DNA of 34,996 bases, taken from positions 1-34,996 of the IMG/VR virus record IMGVR_UViG_3300049595_000805. The stretch is one strand, 5' to 3'. Numbering within the stretch: position 1 is the first letter of the stretch; every line of letters begins with the position of its first letter. Origin of the DNA: a virus. Below the pieces are notes generated by a model that saw nothing but the letters and a program-made list of their open reading frames with translations, was not told the origin of the DNA and searched no databases. The position numbers were made by a program, and so were the translations under genes. Positions 1-5,664 of this stretch are shown one piece after another.

Positions 1-524
1 GAATCGACGCTCGTGGAGATGATGTGAACAATGAAATCGGCATCTTTGAATTCCTTGGTGTACGAAGGTACGATAATATGGAAGGGATCAATCGCCTCGA
101 AGTCAATACGCTTCTTGTCCTCGTTCCAGATCACCTTGGAAACTCCACGGCCATAAAGAAGGATGTTGTCAATGACGGAAACGATCTCCTTCTGAAAGTT
201 GGACTTCTCCCGCATCTGATAGTCAAACCAACGCTCGGCGGAAACGGTCAGAGGGGTCAACTGCTGGCGCATCGGGACAAAGCTAGAAAGGATGTCGTTG
301 CCGATGGCGGAATTGACGAAGGAAGGCTTCAGCTTCTCAATGGCCGTGTCGATCAACTGAACGTGCAAATCGGCGGCGGTCGGCCAGGGCTTGACCTTCC
401 GGCGGACACCGAAGTAGCGGGCCTGATAAAACAGCCGTTGCCGGTTCTCCCAGGTCTCGCGCTGGTTGAGAGCTTCGATGATCCTGACGTAGTAATCGCT
501 GCGGCGTGTGTCTTTGGCGTTCAT
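1..524 (-). CDS. Portal protein, N-terminal part (runs off left edge)
   Basis: The minus strand is open from an ATG at 524 to the edge of the window, giving about 174 residues that begin MNAKDTRRSDYYVRI. The piece has the look of a podovirus portal N-terminus: a helical start, then LLYGRGVSKVIWNEDKK and an EAIDPFHIIVPS segment typical of portal wing regions. Portals form the dodecameric ring at the capsid vertex through which terminase pumps DNA. The ATG overlaps the stop of the upstream lipoprotein gene (ATGA), and terminase lies just upstream, which fits the usual terminase-portal order. The C-terminal part is missing only because the window ends. The identification rests on pattern and position, not a search. 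Confidence 0.75.
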   Translation of the reverse strand, partial: MNAKDTRRSDYYVRIIEALNQRETWENRQRLFYQARYFGVRRKVKPWPTAADLHVQLIDTAIEKLKPSFVNSAIGNDILSSFVPMRQQLTPLTVSAERWFDYQMREKSNFQKEIVSVIDNILLYGRGVSKVIWNEDKKRIDFEAIDPFHIIVPSYTKEFKDADFIVHIISTSVD

Positions 525-769
525 TTCTCTCGCTCCCTGTTCAGTTCAAATTGAAAATCGTTGATATAATGCAAAGCGCGTTTTGCCCATGCGCGGACGG
601 CAGGAGAAGAATCGCGAACAGCCGGGTAGTTCTCATCGCGCATCAGAGCCTCAACGGCCCCGGTCGTGTTCGTCGTGGGATTGGTTGTCGCGCACCCACC
701 AAGCAACAGTGCCAAGATCCCGATCAATGGAATCACGGTTGTTGCGCCACTCGCCTTCGGCGCGGTCAA
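521..769 (-). CDS. Small lipoprotein, candidate outer-membrane spanin (Rz1-like)
   Basis: The frame encodes a hydrophobic stretch, PLIGILALLLGGC, that ends in a lipobox (LGGC), so a lipoprotein with about 57 residues after the cysteine is expected. The mature part is polar and helical. The 5' half overlaps the gene at 651-839 in another frame, the nested arrangement known for Rz/Rz1 spanin pairs. The start is uncertain: TTG at 769 is preceded by GGAAAGAG and gives 82 residues, while GTG at 832 or GTG at 736 are alternatives. The stop overlaps the portal ATG. If the spanin reading is right, it would act from the outer membrane at lysis. It could instead be an unrelated phage lipoprotein. Confidence 0.55.
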   Translation of the reverse strand: MTAPKASGATTVIPLIGILALLLGGCATTNPTTNTTGAVEALMRDENYPAVRDSSPAVRAWAKRALHYINDFQFELNREREK

Positions 770-839
770 TGCGTTTCTCTTTCCAACCCGGAATGAGGCG
801 AAGGATCGACGCGATGATGTTAAGAATCGCACCGATCAC
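651..839 (-). CDS. Small membrane-anchored protein, candidate inner-membrane spanin (Rz-like)
   Basis: A 62-residue product starting at GTG 839. It has an N-terminal hydrophobic segment (IGAILNIIASILRLIPGW, residues 2-19) followed by a strongly charged, probably helical tail. One N-terminal membrane anchor with a soluble tail, overlapped out of frame by a lipoprotein gene, is the topology of an inner-membrane spanin. It is shorter than typical Rz proteins, so this is only a candidate. It starts 6 bases after the holin-like gene ends, and no clear Shine-Dalgarno site is seen, so translational coupling is likely. An alternative is a second holin-type peptide. Confidence 0.5.
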   Translation of the reverse strand: MIGAILNIIASILRLIPGWKEKRIDRAEGEWRNNRDSIDRDLGTVAWWVRDNQSHDEHDRGR

Positions 840-845
840 TTAAAG

Positions 846-1016
846 TTATTTAATGTGAAGTCCGAGCGTCTTGAGGAAGTTGACAACCTTCTCCAACGCC
901 GAATCGTCGGCGGGGGTCGGGGTCAGCTTCACAATGATACGCGCGGCAAGCACGATGCCACCAAGGGCGGCAACAATCTCGGCCCAATTTGCAGTGATCC
1001 AGTTCCAGATATTCAT
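846..1016 (-). CDS. Small membrane protein, holin-like
   Basis: A 56-residue gene starting at ATG 1016 behind a perfect AGGAGGTTAAT ribosome site. The protein begins MNIWNWITANWAEIVAAL and has a single hydrophobic segment around residues 12-31 (AEIVAALGGIVLAARIIVKL), then a polar region and a short helix. Small one-segment proteins next to spanin-like genes are often holins, which open the inner membrane at the end of infection. No endolysin gene lies beside it; the only muralytic-looking gene in the window is the virion protein at 17706-18446. The start is two bases after the terminase stop, so it belongs to the packaging operon. The function is inferred from topology and context. Confidence 0.65.
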   Translation of the reverse strand: MNIWNWITANWAEIVAALGGIVLAARIIVKLTPTPADDSALEKVVNFLKTLGLHIK

Positions 1017-1017
1017 A

Positions 1018-2454
1018 TTAACCTCCTGCGTCGAAGCCAGCCATAACGGGATCGCTCGATTCCATCAAGGCTTGCAATGACCTCCACGTTGGCTTTTCCA
1101 CCGGGAAGGTCAAGTCGAAACTGATATTACCACCATCAAGGCAGAGGGCAAGGGCATCGGCTCGGTCAGGGCTGGCGAGTCCCCTGGCTCGCATCGAATC
1201 CTTGGACTCGACCCCAAGCTTGCCCTTGGAATTAACCAGGCTCCGGCGGCAGGTCAGTTGCGCTGTCAGTTCGTCGTCTTCGGGCAGGATGATTTCAGCC
1301 GCCTCGATCTTCTTCGCCATCCCATACCACATCTCGGCAGCGCGGTTTGTGTAGGCATCGGTGTCGTAAGCGGTGGAGCCAAAGTTGACCCGCTGCACTT
1401 CCCATCCGGCTTCCGACAAGGCATCGCACATGGGCATACCCAGGCCGCTTGCGTCAGCATAGATGTCTTCGGCTTTCAGGCCGTGCTTCTTGAACTCTAC
1501 GATAAAACGGCCTACCGCAGACATGGTGTCCCTTTCGCGCCATGCCGTGATGGGTAGAACCTTGTTCCCATCCCGCACGCAAAGCACGTTACAGTCGCCA
1601 CCAGCCGCAAAGTCTACACCGGCGATCTTTGTGCCAGGCTTGAAGTCCGGTGGGCTGGTAAGGCAGTTCTGAAGCTGATTCAGGTTAATAATCAGGCTCT
1701 CGTTGCCGATGTCCACAAACTCGCCATAGATCATGGAGCGGGTCAGAGGGTGCTTCTCTCCGTACCGCTGGATAACCTCGTCGATCTGCTTCTGGGTGAT
1801 ATGAGGGCAGTCGAAGGCGGTCACGGCGTGCTTCTTCCACATATCCGCCTCCTTGGTAAAGGCACGATAGAAGGCACCGCTTGACCCCCCAGGACTTGAG
1901 GCGATTAGCAGTCGCGTTGGTTGGCACCGACTGATGGCCTCGAAGAGAGGGTCGGCAACGGTCTTGGCTTCGTCCACCACCATAAGCAATGGCGCAGTTT
2001 CGTGGTTCTCTGCGTGCCAGCCTTCAGCACGGCCAGGATCGGTCGCAGAATAGCCTATAATGCGCGATGTGTTGCCATCAGGGTGCAGGTAGCGGATCTC
2101 GCCGGATGTGACCTCCCAGGGGCCGCCTAGCTTGGCGATGTGGGAGCGAAGGCTAGGCCAAAGCTGTGACTCGACTTGGCGGAAGACCCCAGCGGTCGTG
2201 ACCGCAATAGAACGCTTGTAGACGAGCGCGTGCCATATCAAAACGCCGGAAATTACCGTGGAAGTCTTGCCGGAACCGTTGGCGGCGCGTAGAGCCACCC
2301 TAGCGTCTACTGGCTCAATATCTGACAATACATCCTTTTGCCATTTGTAGAGATTGATGCCCAATACCTTATCTGCGAAATACGCAGGGTTTAGCAGTTG
2401 CTCTAAAACCTCTTCAGGTGCCTTTTGGGCTGACTTGGGAATACGCTTAGGCAT
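1018..2454 (-). CDS. terL: Terminase large subunit (DNA packaging ATPase and nuclease)
   Basis: This 478-residue protein is a complete terminase motor. Near residue 60 is a Walker A motif (ANGSGKTS), followed by a Walker B (LLMVVDEAK, about 155-165) and a coupling-type motif (IASSPGG). The C-terminal RNase H-like nuclease domain shows the acidic residues expected for metal binding: GVDFAAGGD near 285, YADASGLG near 330 and SPDRADALAL near 450. It packages concatemeric DNA into the prohead through the portal and cuts at the end. AGAGGTT precedes the ATG. The small subunit gene lies directly upstream. The length is normal for the family. Confidence 0.97.
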   Translation of the reverse strand: MPKRIPKSAQKAPEEVLEQLLNPAYFADKVLGINLYKWQKDVLSDIEPVDARVALRAANGSGKTSTVISGVLIWHALVYKRSIAVTTAGVFRQVESQLWPSLRSHIAKLGGPWEVTSGEIRYLHPDGNTSRIIGYSATDPGRAEGWHAENHETAPLLMVVDEAKTVADPLFEAISRCQPTRLLIASSPGGSSGAFYRAFTKEADMWKKHAVTAFDCPHITQKQIDEVIQRYGEKHPLTRSMIYGEFVDIGNESLIINLNQLQNCLTSPPDFKPGTKIAGVDFAAGGDCNVLCVRDGNKVLPITAWRERDTMSAVGRFIVEFKKHGLKAEDIYADASGLGMPMCDALSEAGWEVQRVNFGSTAYDTDAYTNRAAEMWYGMAKKIEAAEIILPEDDELTAQLTCRRSLVNSKGKLGVESKDSMRARGLASPDRADALALCLDGGNISFDLTFPVEKPTWRSLQALMESSDPVMAGFDAGG

Positions 2455-2493
2455 AACCTCTTTTTGTTTTGTGGCGCAATTATTTGGGGGGTA

Positions 2494-3144
2494 TTATGCG
2501 TGTGAATCGGTGGCGGGGGGCGTAGGGGGAGGGGTGTCGTGTACCGGCCATTTCTTAAGGCTTTCTTGCCTTGGCTTGCGTCTCCTCATCCTCAAAGGTC
2601 GAGGCTTGCCAGAATTTTTAGGTGTTGGTGTTACAATAGTTTGCGATTCATTTGTCGGACAATAGCTATTGTATTTACCTTTGACATCTTCTATCTGCTT
2701 AACCTCCTGGCTCTCAATCACTTGCGCTTTCTTTTCCGCCCTTCGGGATGCAAGGCCAGCAAGGAGAGCGGCGAATGATCCGCCCGCTGTATGTTCAACG
2801 CCACCAGAGACTTGCAGCCTGGCCGAAGGTTGAGCATAGGAATAAACACGCTCCGCCATCCATGCCTTTGCTTGCCATGACTTCTCTCCAGCTAGTTCGA
2901 TGTCTCTTAAAAGTTTTAGCTCGTGATTTTTTCTTGCGGTTTCCATCTTTCTGCCGAAAGCCGGGTTTCTATGCACCCAAGTTTTAATCGTTCCAACTGG
3001 AACGCCTACCAAGCCAGCACACTTTTCGAGAGTGAATCCAGAGGAACAAGCCGCAAGGCACTTCTCCTCAATTTCCTTGGTAAATGCCACCTTCCCATTC
3101 TTTGATTTTGCGGGGAGATTTTCGTGCGGGTTTTCCACCCGCAT
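2494..3144 (-). CDS. terS: Terminase small subunit (DNA recognition)
   Basis: A 216-residue protein with an N-terminal helix-turn-helix of the homeodomain-like type found in small terminases (TLEKCAGLVGVPVGTIKTWV, about residues 38-57), a central helical region and a low-complexity basic, proline-rich C-terminus (RPLRMRRRKPRQ, then a TPPPTPPAT-like end). Small terminases bind the packaging site and regulate the large subunit. It lies immediately upstream of the large subunit and is the first gene of the leftward packaging operon. The basic tail may add nonspecific DNA binding (inference). The upstream 68 bases are shared with the divergent small-gene operon. Confidence 0.85.
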   Translation of the reverse strand: MRVENPHENLPAKSKNGKVAFTKEIEEKCLAACSSGFTLEKCAGLVGVPVGTIKTWVHRNPAFGRKMETARKNHELKLLRDIELAGEKSWQAKAWMAERVYSYAQPSARLQVSGGVEHTAGGSFAALLAGLASRRAEKKAQVIESQEVKQIEDVKGKYNSYCPTNESQTIVTPTPKNSGKPRPLRMRRRKPRQESLKKWPVHDTPPPTPPATDSHA

Positions 3145-3176
3145 AACCTACCACAAAAGATTCTCAAAAATAATTG

Positions 3177-3206
3177 TTGACATAACCAACCCGCTTGGAC
3201 TAGGCT
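3177..3206 (+). promoter_or_regulatory. Candidate sigma70-type promoter for the rightward small-gene operon
   Basis: A perfect TTGACA box at 3177-3182 is followed after 18 bases by TAGGCT at 3201-3206, a partial -10 match. It sits in the 68-base divergent gap between the small terminase and the plus-strand genes. Transcription would begin at about the ATG at 3213, so the first gene would be leaderless or start further in. The -10 box is weak, so this is a candidate only. Confidence 0.4.
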
Positions 3207-3212
3207 CCATTT

Positions 3213-3473
3213 ATGCAAACGACACACGCACCCAAACCGGCCGACTTTTTACAAGTCGGGAAAACCTATACCATGTTCTCACCCGATAACTCGATCAAGA
3301 CGATCTTGGTAAAAGATCACATTGTCGTGGATCGTGGATTCACGGCGGCTTCGATCTATTTGATCGAAACCAAGTCGGGAAACTGCTTCATGGTTGTCCG
3401 CAAGAAGAAAAACGAGTTTCTTGACACAGGCGGGAACGCCTTCGCTTTTATGCCTAGCGGGGAATTAAAATGA
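3213..3473 (+). CDS. Small protein of unknown function
   Basis: An 86-residue product that I do not recognise. It alternates beta-type hydrophobic stretches (KTILVKDHIVV, SIYLIETKSGNCFMVVRKKK) and looks like a small beta-rich domain. It is the first gene of the rightward set and is followed by a four-base ATGA overlap with the next tiny gene, suggesting coupled translation. No good ribosome site precedes ATG 3213, so either the message is leaderless (see the promoter entry) or translation begins at ATG 3273, which would shorten the protein by 20 residues. Its position in a run of small divergent genes suggests an early host-interaction role, but this is inference. Confidence 0.6.
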   Translation: MQTTHAPKPADFLQVGKTYTMFSPDNSIKTILVKDHIVVDRGFTAASIYLIETKSGNCFMVVRKKKNEFLDTGGNAFAFMPSGELK

Positions 3474-3547
3474 TCGAATCCATCCTCCTCGCCCCTACGC
3501 TGATCCTGACAACCTATTTTCTCGCCAAGATGTATTGGCAAGAATAA
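3470..3547 (+). CDS. 25-residue membrane peptide
   Basis: A very short frame, MIESILLAPTLILTTYFLAK then MYWQE, whose ATG overlaps the stop of the preceding gene as ATGA. Almost the whole peptide is one hydrophobic helix, so it probably inserts in the inner membrane. The overlap and the presence of another tiny membrane protein at 3955 support it being real; the short length means it could still be chance. Function unknown. Confidence 0.5.
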   Translation: MIESILLAPTLILTTYFLAKMYWQE

Positions 3548-3575
3548 CCAAAAACTAAAGAAAGGAAACGCACAC

Positions 3576-3830
3576 ATGAAACAAGCCATAAAAACAAAAT
3601 ACCTTCCTTGCACCAATCTGCGGGGAAGCAGGATCAAGGCATATTGCGAGGCGGGGTCAGTTCAGATCCCATACCCTCACGAACACAATCAAGACACGGC
3701 CCACCTTGCGGCCTGTCACACATTGCAACGGAAACTGGCAGATAAAACCAAAAACATGGAGTGGAATAGGCCGGTGATTGGTGGAGCTTTGCCGAGGAAC
3801 GAAGGTTATTGCTTCGTTTTTGCTGAATGA
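3576..3830 (+). CDS. Small protein of unknown function
   Basis: An 84-residue product beginning MKQAIKTKYLPCTNLRGSR. A purine-rich ribosome site (AAAGAAAGGAAACGCAC) precedes it, and nearly the same leader precedes the gene at 4142, so the two share an expression signal. The sequence has several histidines and cysteines (YPHEHNQDTAHLAACHTLQ) that could bind a metal, though no standard zinc-finger spacing is seen. It is not a family I can name. It belongs to the rightward small-gene operon. Confidence 0.65.
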   Translation: MKQAIKTKYLPCTNLRGSRIKAYCEAGSVQIPYPHEHNQDTAHLAACHTLQRKLADKTKNMEWNRPVIGGALPRNEGYCFVFAE

Positions 3831-3860
3831 TCTGCTTCTGCATTTACTCAAGAGCCGGGT

Positions 3861-3947
3861 CCTTCCTCCTTCGCTTCGAATCGTATGAGCGTGCCGAAGC
3901 GTGGAGAAGGGAAAGAGGAGTCGAAAATTATACCATACGAAAGGAGG
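3861..3947 (+). promoter_or_regulatory. Structured leader with a possible pseudoknot next to the ribosome site of gene 3955
   Basis: A long imperfect hairpin forms from CCTT 3861-3864, CTCC 3866-3869 and CGCTTCG 3872-3878 pairing with CGAAGCG 3895-3901, GGAG 3903-3906 and AAGG 3907-3910. Its 16-base loop contains TCGTATG (3881-3887), exactly complementary to CATACGA (3934-3940), which directly adjoins the AAGGAGG ribosome site at 3941-3947. The loop could therefore pair downstream as a pseudoknot and influence translation of the small membrane gene at 3955. The pairing is seen in the sequence; the regulatory role is inferred. Confidence 0.45.
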
Positions 3948-3954
3948 TGTGGCG

Positions 3955-4050
3955 ATGATCGCAGAAATCCACGGCGCAGTTTACTTCGCCCATGGTTTGA
4001 TTTTGGGCGGGATCTTGGTGGCGTTTGCTATGTTTATCGGTCGGAAATAA
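3955..4050 (+). CDS. 31-residue single-pass membrane protein
   Basis: Starts at ATG 3955, eight bases after an excellent AGGAGG site, and encodes MIAEIHGAVYFAHGLILGG followed by ILVAFAMFIGRK. It has one transmembrane helix (about residues 9-28) and a positively charged C-terminus, which would place the tail in the cytoplasm. The strong ribosome site and structured leader argue that it is expressed. Small phage membrane peptides of this kind can alter host membrane proteins or act in superinfection exclusion, but nothing here shows which. It ends just before the first copy of the two-hairpin RNA element. Confidence 0.65.
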   Translation: MIAEIHGAVYFAHGLILGGILVAFAMFIGRK

Positions 4051-4056
4051 GTCTTT

Positions 4057-4107
4057 CCTCGTTTCCCCTCGTAATGGAGGGGAACGGAGGCGAGACCCGA
4101 TAGGGTC
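4057..4107 (+). ncRNA. Two-hairpin RNA element, copy 1
   Basis: Hairpin 1 pairs 4057-4070 with 4077-4090: 12 base pairs, a 2x2 internal loop at 4061-4062/4085-4086 and a six-base loop. Hairpin 2 pairs GACCC 4094-4098 with GGGTC 4103-4107 around a GATA loop. The same architecture recurs at 4306-4356 with four compensatory base-pair changes in hairpin 1 and two in hairpin 2, with the internal loop and GATA loop kept. It begins close after a stop codon and ends 34 bases before the next ATG. It is probably an RNA processing, stability or regulatory element in the polycistronic message. The family is not known to me. Confidence 0.65.
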
Positions 4108-4141
4108 GAACCTAAAAACAACAAAAGAAAGGGAACGCACT

Positions 4142-4300
4142 ATGAAAAAGAACGAAAGACAAATCATTATCGAAGAAGTTGCGAGAATTGCGCTTGAGGA
4201 TAAAGACTATCGGGAATATGTCGCCCACGAATTAGACTTGAGCAATGAGGAAATGGAAAAGACATATGTCTATTTGGTTAAGCTACTGAAGGCGGACTAG
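4142..4300 (+). CDS. Small acidic helical protein of unknown function
   Basis: A 52-residue protein, MKKNERQIIIEEVARIALED onward, mostly amphipathic helix with many Glu, Lys and Tyr residues. ATG 4142 was chosen because it follows AAAGAAAGGGAACGCAC, nearly identical to the leader of the gene at 3576, and because an earlier start would overlap the RNA element. It looks like a small helical dimer or a host-protein binding peptide; that is inference. It lies between the two copies of the two-hairpin RNA. Confidence 0.7.
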   Translation: MKKNERQIIIEEVARIALEDKDYREYVAHELDLSNEEMEKTYVYLVKLLKAD

Positions 4301-4305
4301 TCTCC

Positions 4306-4356
4306 CCTTGTCTTCCCCCTTAATCGGGGGAAGCAAAGGTGAGATTCGATAGAATC
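4306..4356 (+). ncRNA. Two-hairpin RNA element, copy 2
   Basis: Hairpin 1 pairs 4306-4319 with 4326-4339, again 12 base pairs interrupted by a 2x2 internal loop (4310-4311/4334-4335) and closed by a six-base loop. Hairpin 2 pairs GATTC 4343-4347 with GAATC 4352-4356 around GATA. Compared with copy 1, C-G becomes T-A at 4309-4336, 4314-4331, 4345-4354 and 4346-4353, and T-A becomes C-G at 4312-4333 and 4318-4327. A similar AACCTAAxAAAC tail follows both copies. The conserved shape despite changed bases is the main evidence for a functional RNA. Confidence 0.65.
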
Positions 4357-4422
4357 AACCTAACAAACGGAACCGCAGCCGGGTCAATCCTGGCGGTGGG
4401 GATGAAAGAAAGAAGGAGGACA

Positions 4423-4641
4423 ATGAAAGCAAAAGCAGGTAAAAGAAAATATAAAATAGAGTTCAAGCAAACTGAAACATTTGTCATTGACCTATACGCA
4501 AAAGACGCAAAGCAAGCTGAAAAACTTGCTCAAGAAAAGTGGAATGGCGGCAAGTATTATGAAACAGGAGATTGCGGGGTTGAATTGCATTGTGTTTATG
4601 ATGTGACAAACACCGATGATCCATTTGATCCGATAAGTTAA
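4423..4641 (+). CDS. Small protein resembling the DpnD/PcfM family
   Basis: A 72-residue protein with a beta-strand/helix pattern: KYKIEFKQTETFVIDLYAKD, then an AEKLAQEKWNGGKYY helix and a VELHCVYDV strand. The xYxVxFxETxxxxVxVxAxxxxEA-like layout matches small DpnD/PcfM-type proteins carried by mobile elements, whose function is unknown; the match is from memory of the pattern. ATG 4423 follows AAGGAGGACA, a strong ribosome site. It lies downstream of the second two-hairpin RNA, separated by a further 66-base leader. Confidence 0.65.
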   Translation: MKAKAGKRKYKIEFKQTETFVIDLYAKDAKQAEKLAQEKWNGGKYYETGDCGVELHCVYDVTNTDDPFDPIS

Positions 4642-4649
4642 CCCACACC

Positions 4650-4670
4650 GCCAAGGTTCTACCCCTTGGC
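4650..4670 (+). other. Hairpin downstream of gene 4423
   Basis: GCCAAGG at 4650-4656 pairs perfectly with CCTTGGC at 4664-4670 around TTCTACC, eight bases after the stop codon. There is no T-run after it, so it is not a classic intrinsic terminator. It may stabilise the 3' end of the message or slow RNA polymerase. Confidence 0.4.
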
Positions 4671-4698
4671 CGGTTCGCCTAATCCGCCATCCGCCCAT

Positions 4699-5057
4699 AA
4701 ACGGCAGCGTGGCGATTTTATTTGACCAATAAACGGCAGCGCAGCAATTAACCAGGAGCATTATGACCAAGGAACAAATTATCAAAGAGTATCTTTCCAG
4801 CCTAGGCCGAATGGGCGGGAGCGTTAAGGGACCGCAGAAGGCCAGAAAACTATCGCGGGAGCATTACGAAAAAGTGTCGCGCATTCAGCGGGAGCGTTGG
4901 GCTAAGTGGCGGGAGCAGAACGAACGGTAGGGTGGCGACCCTATAAGGGCGGTATAAGGACGCTATGTCCTATAAGGGATATGAACGGTAGTTCAGCCTA
5001 TTGAAATACAGCACGCTCGGTTGCCTAAAGGAGCCGCAAGAACGGTAGCTTGGCGAT
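4699..5057. repeat. Cluster of short repeats (AACGGYAG and GCGGGAGC families)
   Basis: Five copies of RAACGGYAG occur at 4699, 4731, 4922, 4983 and 5040; three extend to a TGGCGAY ending. Four copies of GCGGGAGC lie at 4815, 4855, 4888 and 4909, inside the small gene at 4763-4930, three in one codon frame and one in another. More GCGGGAG copies occur at 5536, 5599 and 5810. The cluster is next to the junction where rightward and leftward genes meet and beside the replication genes. It could be an origin, a set of protein-binding sites or a repeat-derived gene; the role is unproven. Confidence 0.5.
4763..4930 (+). CDS. Small basic helical protein of unknown function
   Basis: A 55-residue frame starting at ATG 4763 after a CAGGAGC ribosome site. 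The product is rich in Arg, Lys and Glu; its last half repeats a short unit (SREHYEK, QRERWAK, WREQNER) and is probably one long charged helix that could bind nucleic acid. The unit is encoded by a DNA repeat that also occurs out of frame in the same gene, so the frame may be partly a by-product of a repeat array. The stop codon lies within a second repeat type. It is the last gene of the rightward set. Confidence 0.5.
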   Translation: MTKEQIIKEYLSSLGRMGGSVKGPQKARKLSREHYEKVSRIQRERWAKWREQNER

Positions 5058-5194
5058 AGGATTCCTCATTTAAACGCAAACTTAGGGGTGCTTCTTTATC
5101 CTCAGCCACTTTATTGATTCCAGATGCATGACCTCGTGGCGAGGCTCCTAGGTGGCAATACGTCGATTTTAAAGCCTTCTTACTTTTCAACTGA
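4931..5194. other. Gene-free stretch between convergent operons, with small hairpins
   Basis: Rightward genes end at 4930 and leftward genes end at 5195. The interval holds two or three of the AACGGYAG repeats, two CCTATAAGGG copies (4940, 4969), a hairpin pairing TATA 4953-4956 and GGAC 4958-4961 with GTCC 4967-4970 and TATA 4971-4974 (one bulged A), and CCTCG/CGAGG around a TGG-type loop near 5131-5143. No T-rich terminator was found for either direction, although one would be expected here. A minus-strand open frame at 4993-5253 was judged a shadow. Confidence 0.5.
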
Positions 5195-5425
5195 CTACCA
5201 CTTGCGGCAAGACCAGTACCTAGCCGTAAGCTTGCTGGGCGGGTTGCTGTCACACCGATGCCTAGCCCTAAAGCTCTTGCGCCGTCCTGGTATGGACTTC
5301 TTAATGGTCATCTTTGGATCGCCAAAGCGGATGGTCTTGGACTTGCCACCCGAACAGGCTCGAACCTTAAACTTCTTTGACCCTCCAGGGGTACGCACCG
5401 GCCTGTTGCATGGGGATTGTTTCAT
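5195..5425 (-). CDS. Conserved phage protein with RRKSFRARHxCD / ARYWSCRxW signature
   Basis: A 76-residue basic protein. The core RFGDPKMTIKKSIPGRRK, then SFRARHRCDSNPPSKLTARY and WSCRKW, is a signature I recognise from many phages and some large DNA viruses, where it is annotated only as a conserved protein, sometimes near structural or maturation genes. The two cysteines, the histidine and the tryptophans probably form a compact domain. Its ATG overlaps the stop of the upstream gene as ATGA, so translation is coupled. It is the last gene of the leftward replication-side operon. The molecular function is unknown. Confidence 0.82.
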   Translation of the reverse strand: MKQSPCNRPVRTPGGSKKFKVRACSGGKSKTIRFGDPKMTIKKSIPGRRKSFRARHRCDSNPPSKLTARYWSCRKW

Positions 5426-5664
5426 TGGTTTAATGCTCCTGCCAGTAGTTTAATCTTTTCTTGGTGTACTTCAAGGAACTTTCCCAAGTCCTCTAGGTCA
5501 TCTGTCAGGCTGACCATGTTTGCCTCGTACACCTCGCGGGAGCAGTCGGCTAAGATGTCACCACAGAGTCGGTCCACCTTGGCTATGGTCTGATGCAGGC
5601 GGGAGTTCTCTGTCAGGAGAAGCTCGATATACGCCCAGGCCAGGTCAACCCTTGGGCTTTTCAC
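5422..5664 (-). CDS. Small helical protein of unknown function
   Basis: An 80-residue, almost wholly helical protein (AYIELLLTENSRLHQTIAKV, then a second acidic helix ending in LLAGALNQ), consistent with a coiled-coil dimer. The start is GTG 5664, preceded by GAAGGGCGG, and lies 20 bases inside the end of the upstream small gene. The stop overlaps the next ATG. It sits between two conserved phage proteins in a tightly coupled set. I do not recognise a family. Confidence 0.68.
   Translation of the reverse strand: MKSPRVDLAWAYIELLLTENSRLHQTIAKVDRLCGDILADCSREVYEANMVSLTDDLEDLGKFLEVHQEKIKLLAGALNQ

Noticed and set aside
24-554. A 176-codon plus-strand frame at the left edge
   Set aside because: It lies opposite the portal reading frame, which has recognisable portal sequence, a coupled start and upstream terminase. 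The plus frame has no family features.
4651-4669. Anticodon-arm-like hairpin with loop TTCTACC (would read as a CUA anticodon)
   Set aside because: No D arm, T arm or acceptor stem can be built around it, base 37 is a C, and it lies eight bases after a stop codon. A suppressor tRNA is not supported.
4993-5253. An 86-codon minus-strand frame in the convergent junction
   Set aside because: It overlaps the conserved gene at 5195-5425 in another frame, has no ribosome site and low-complexity composition. The conserved signature supports the other frame.
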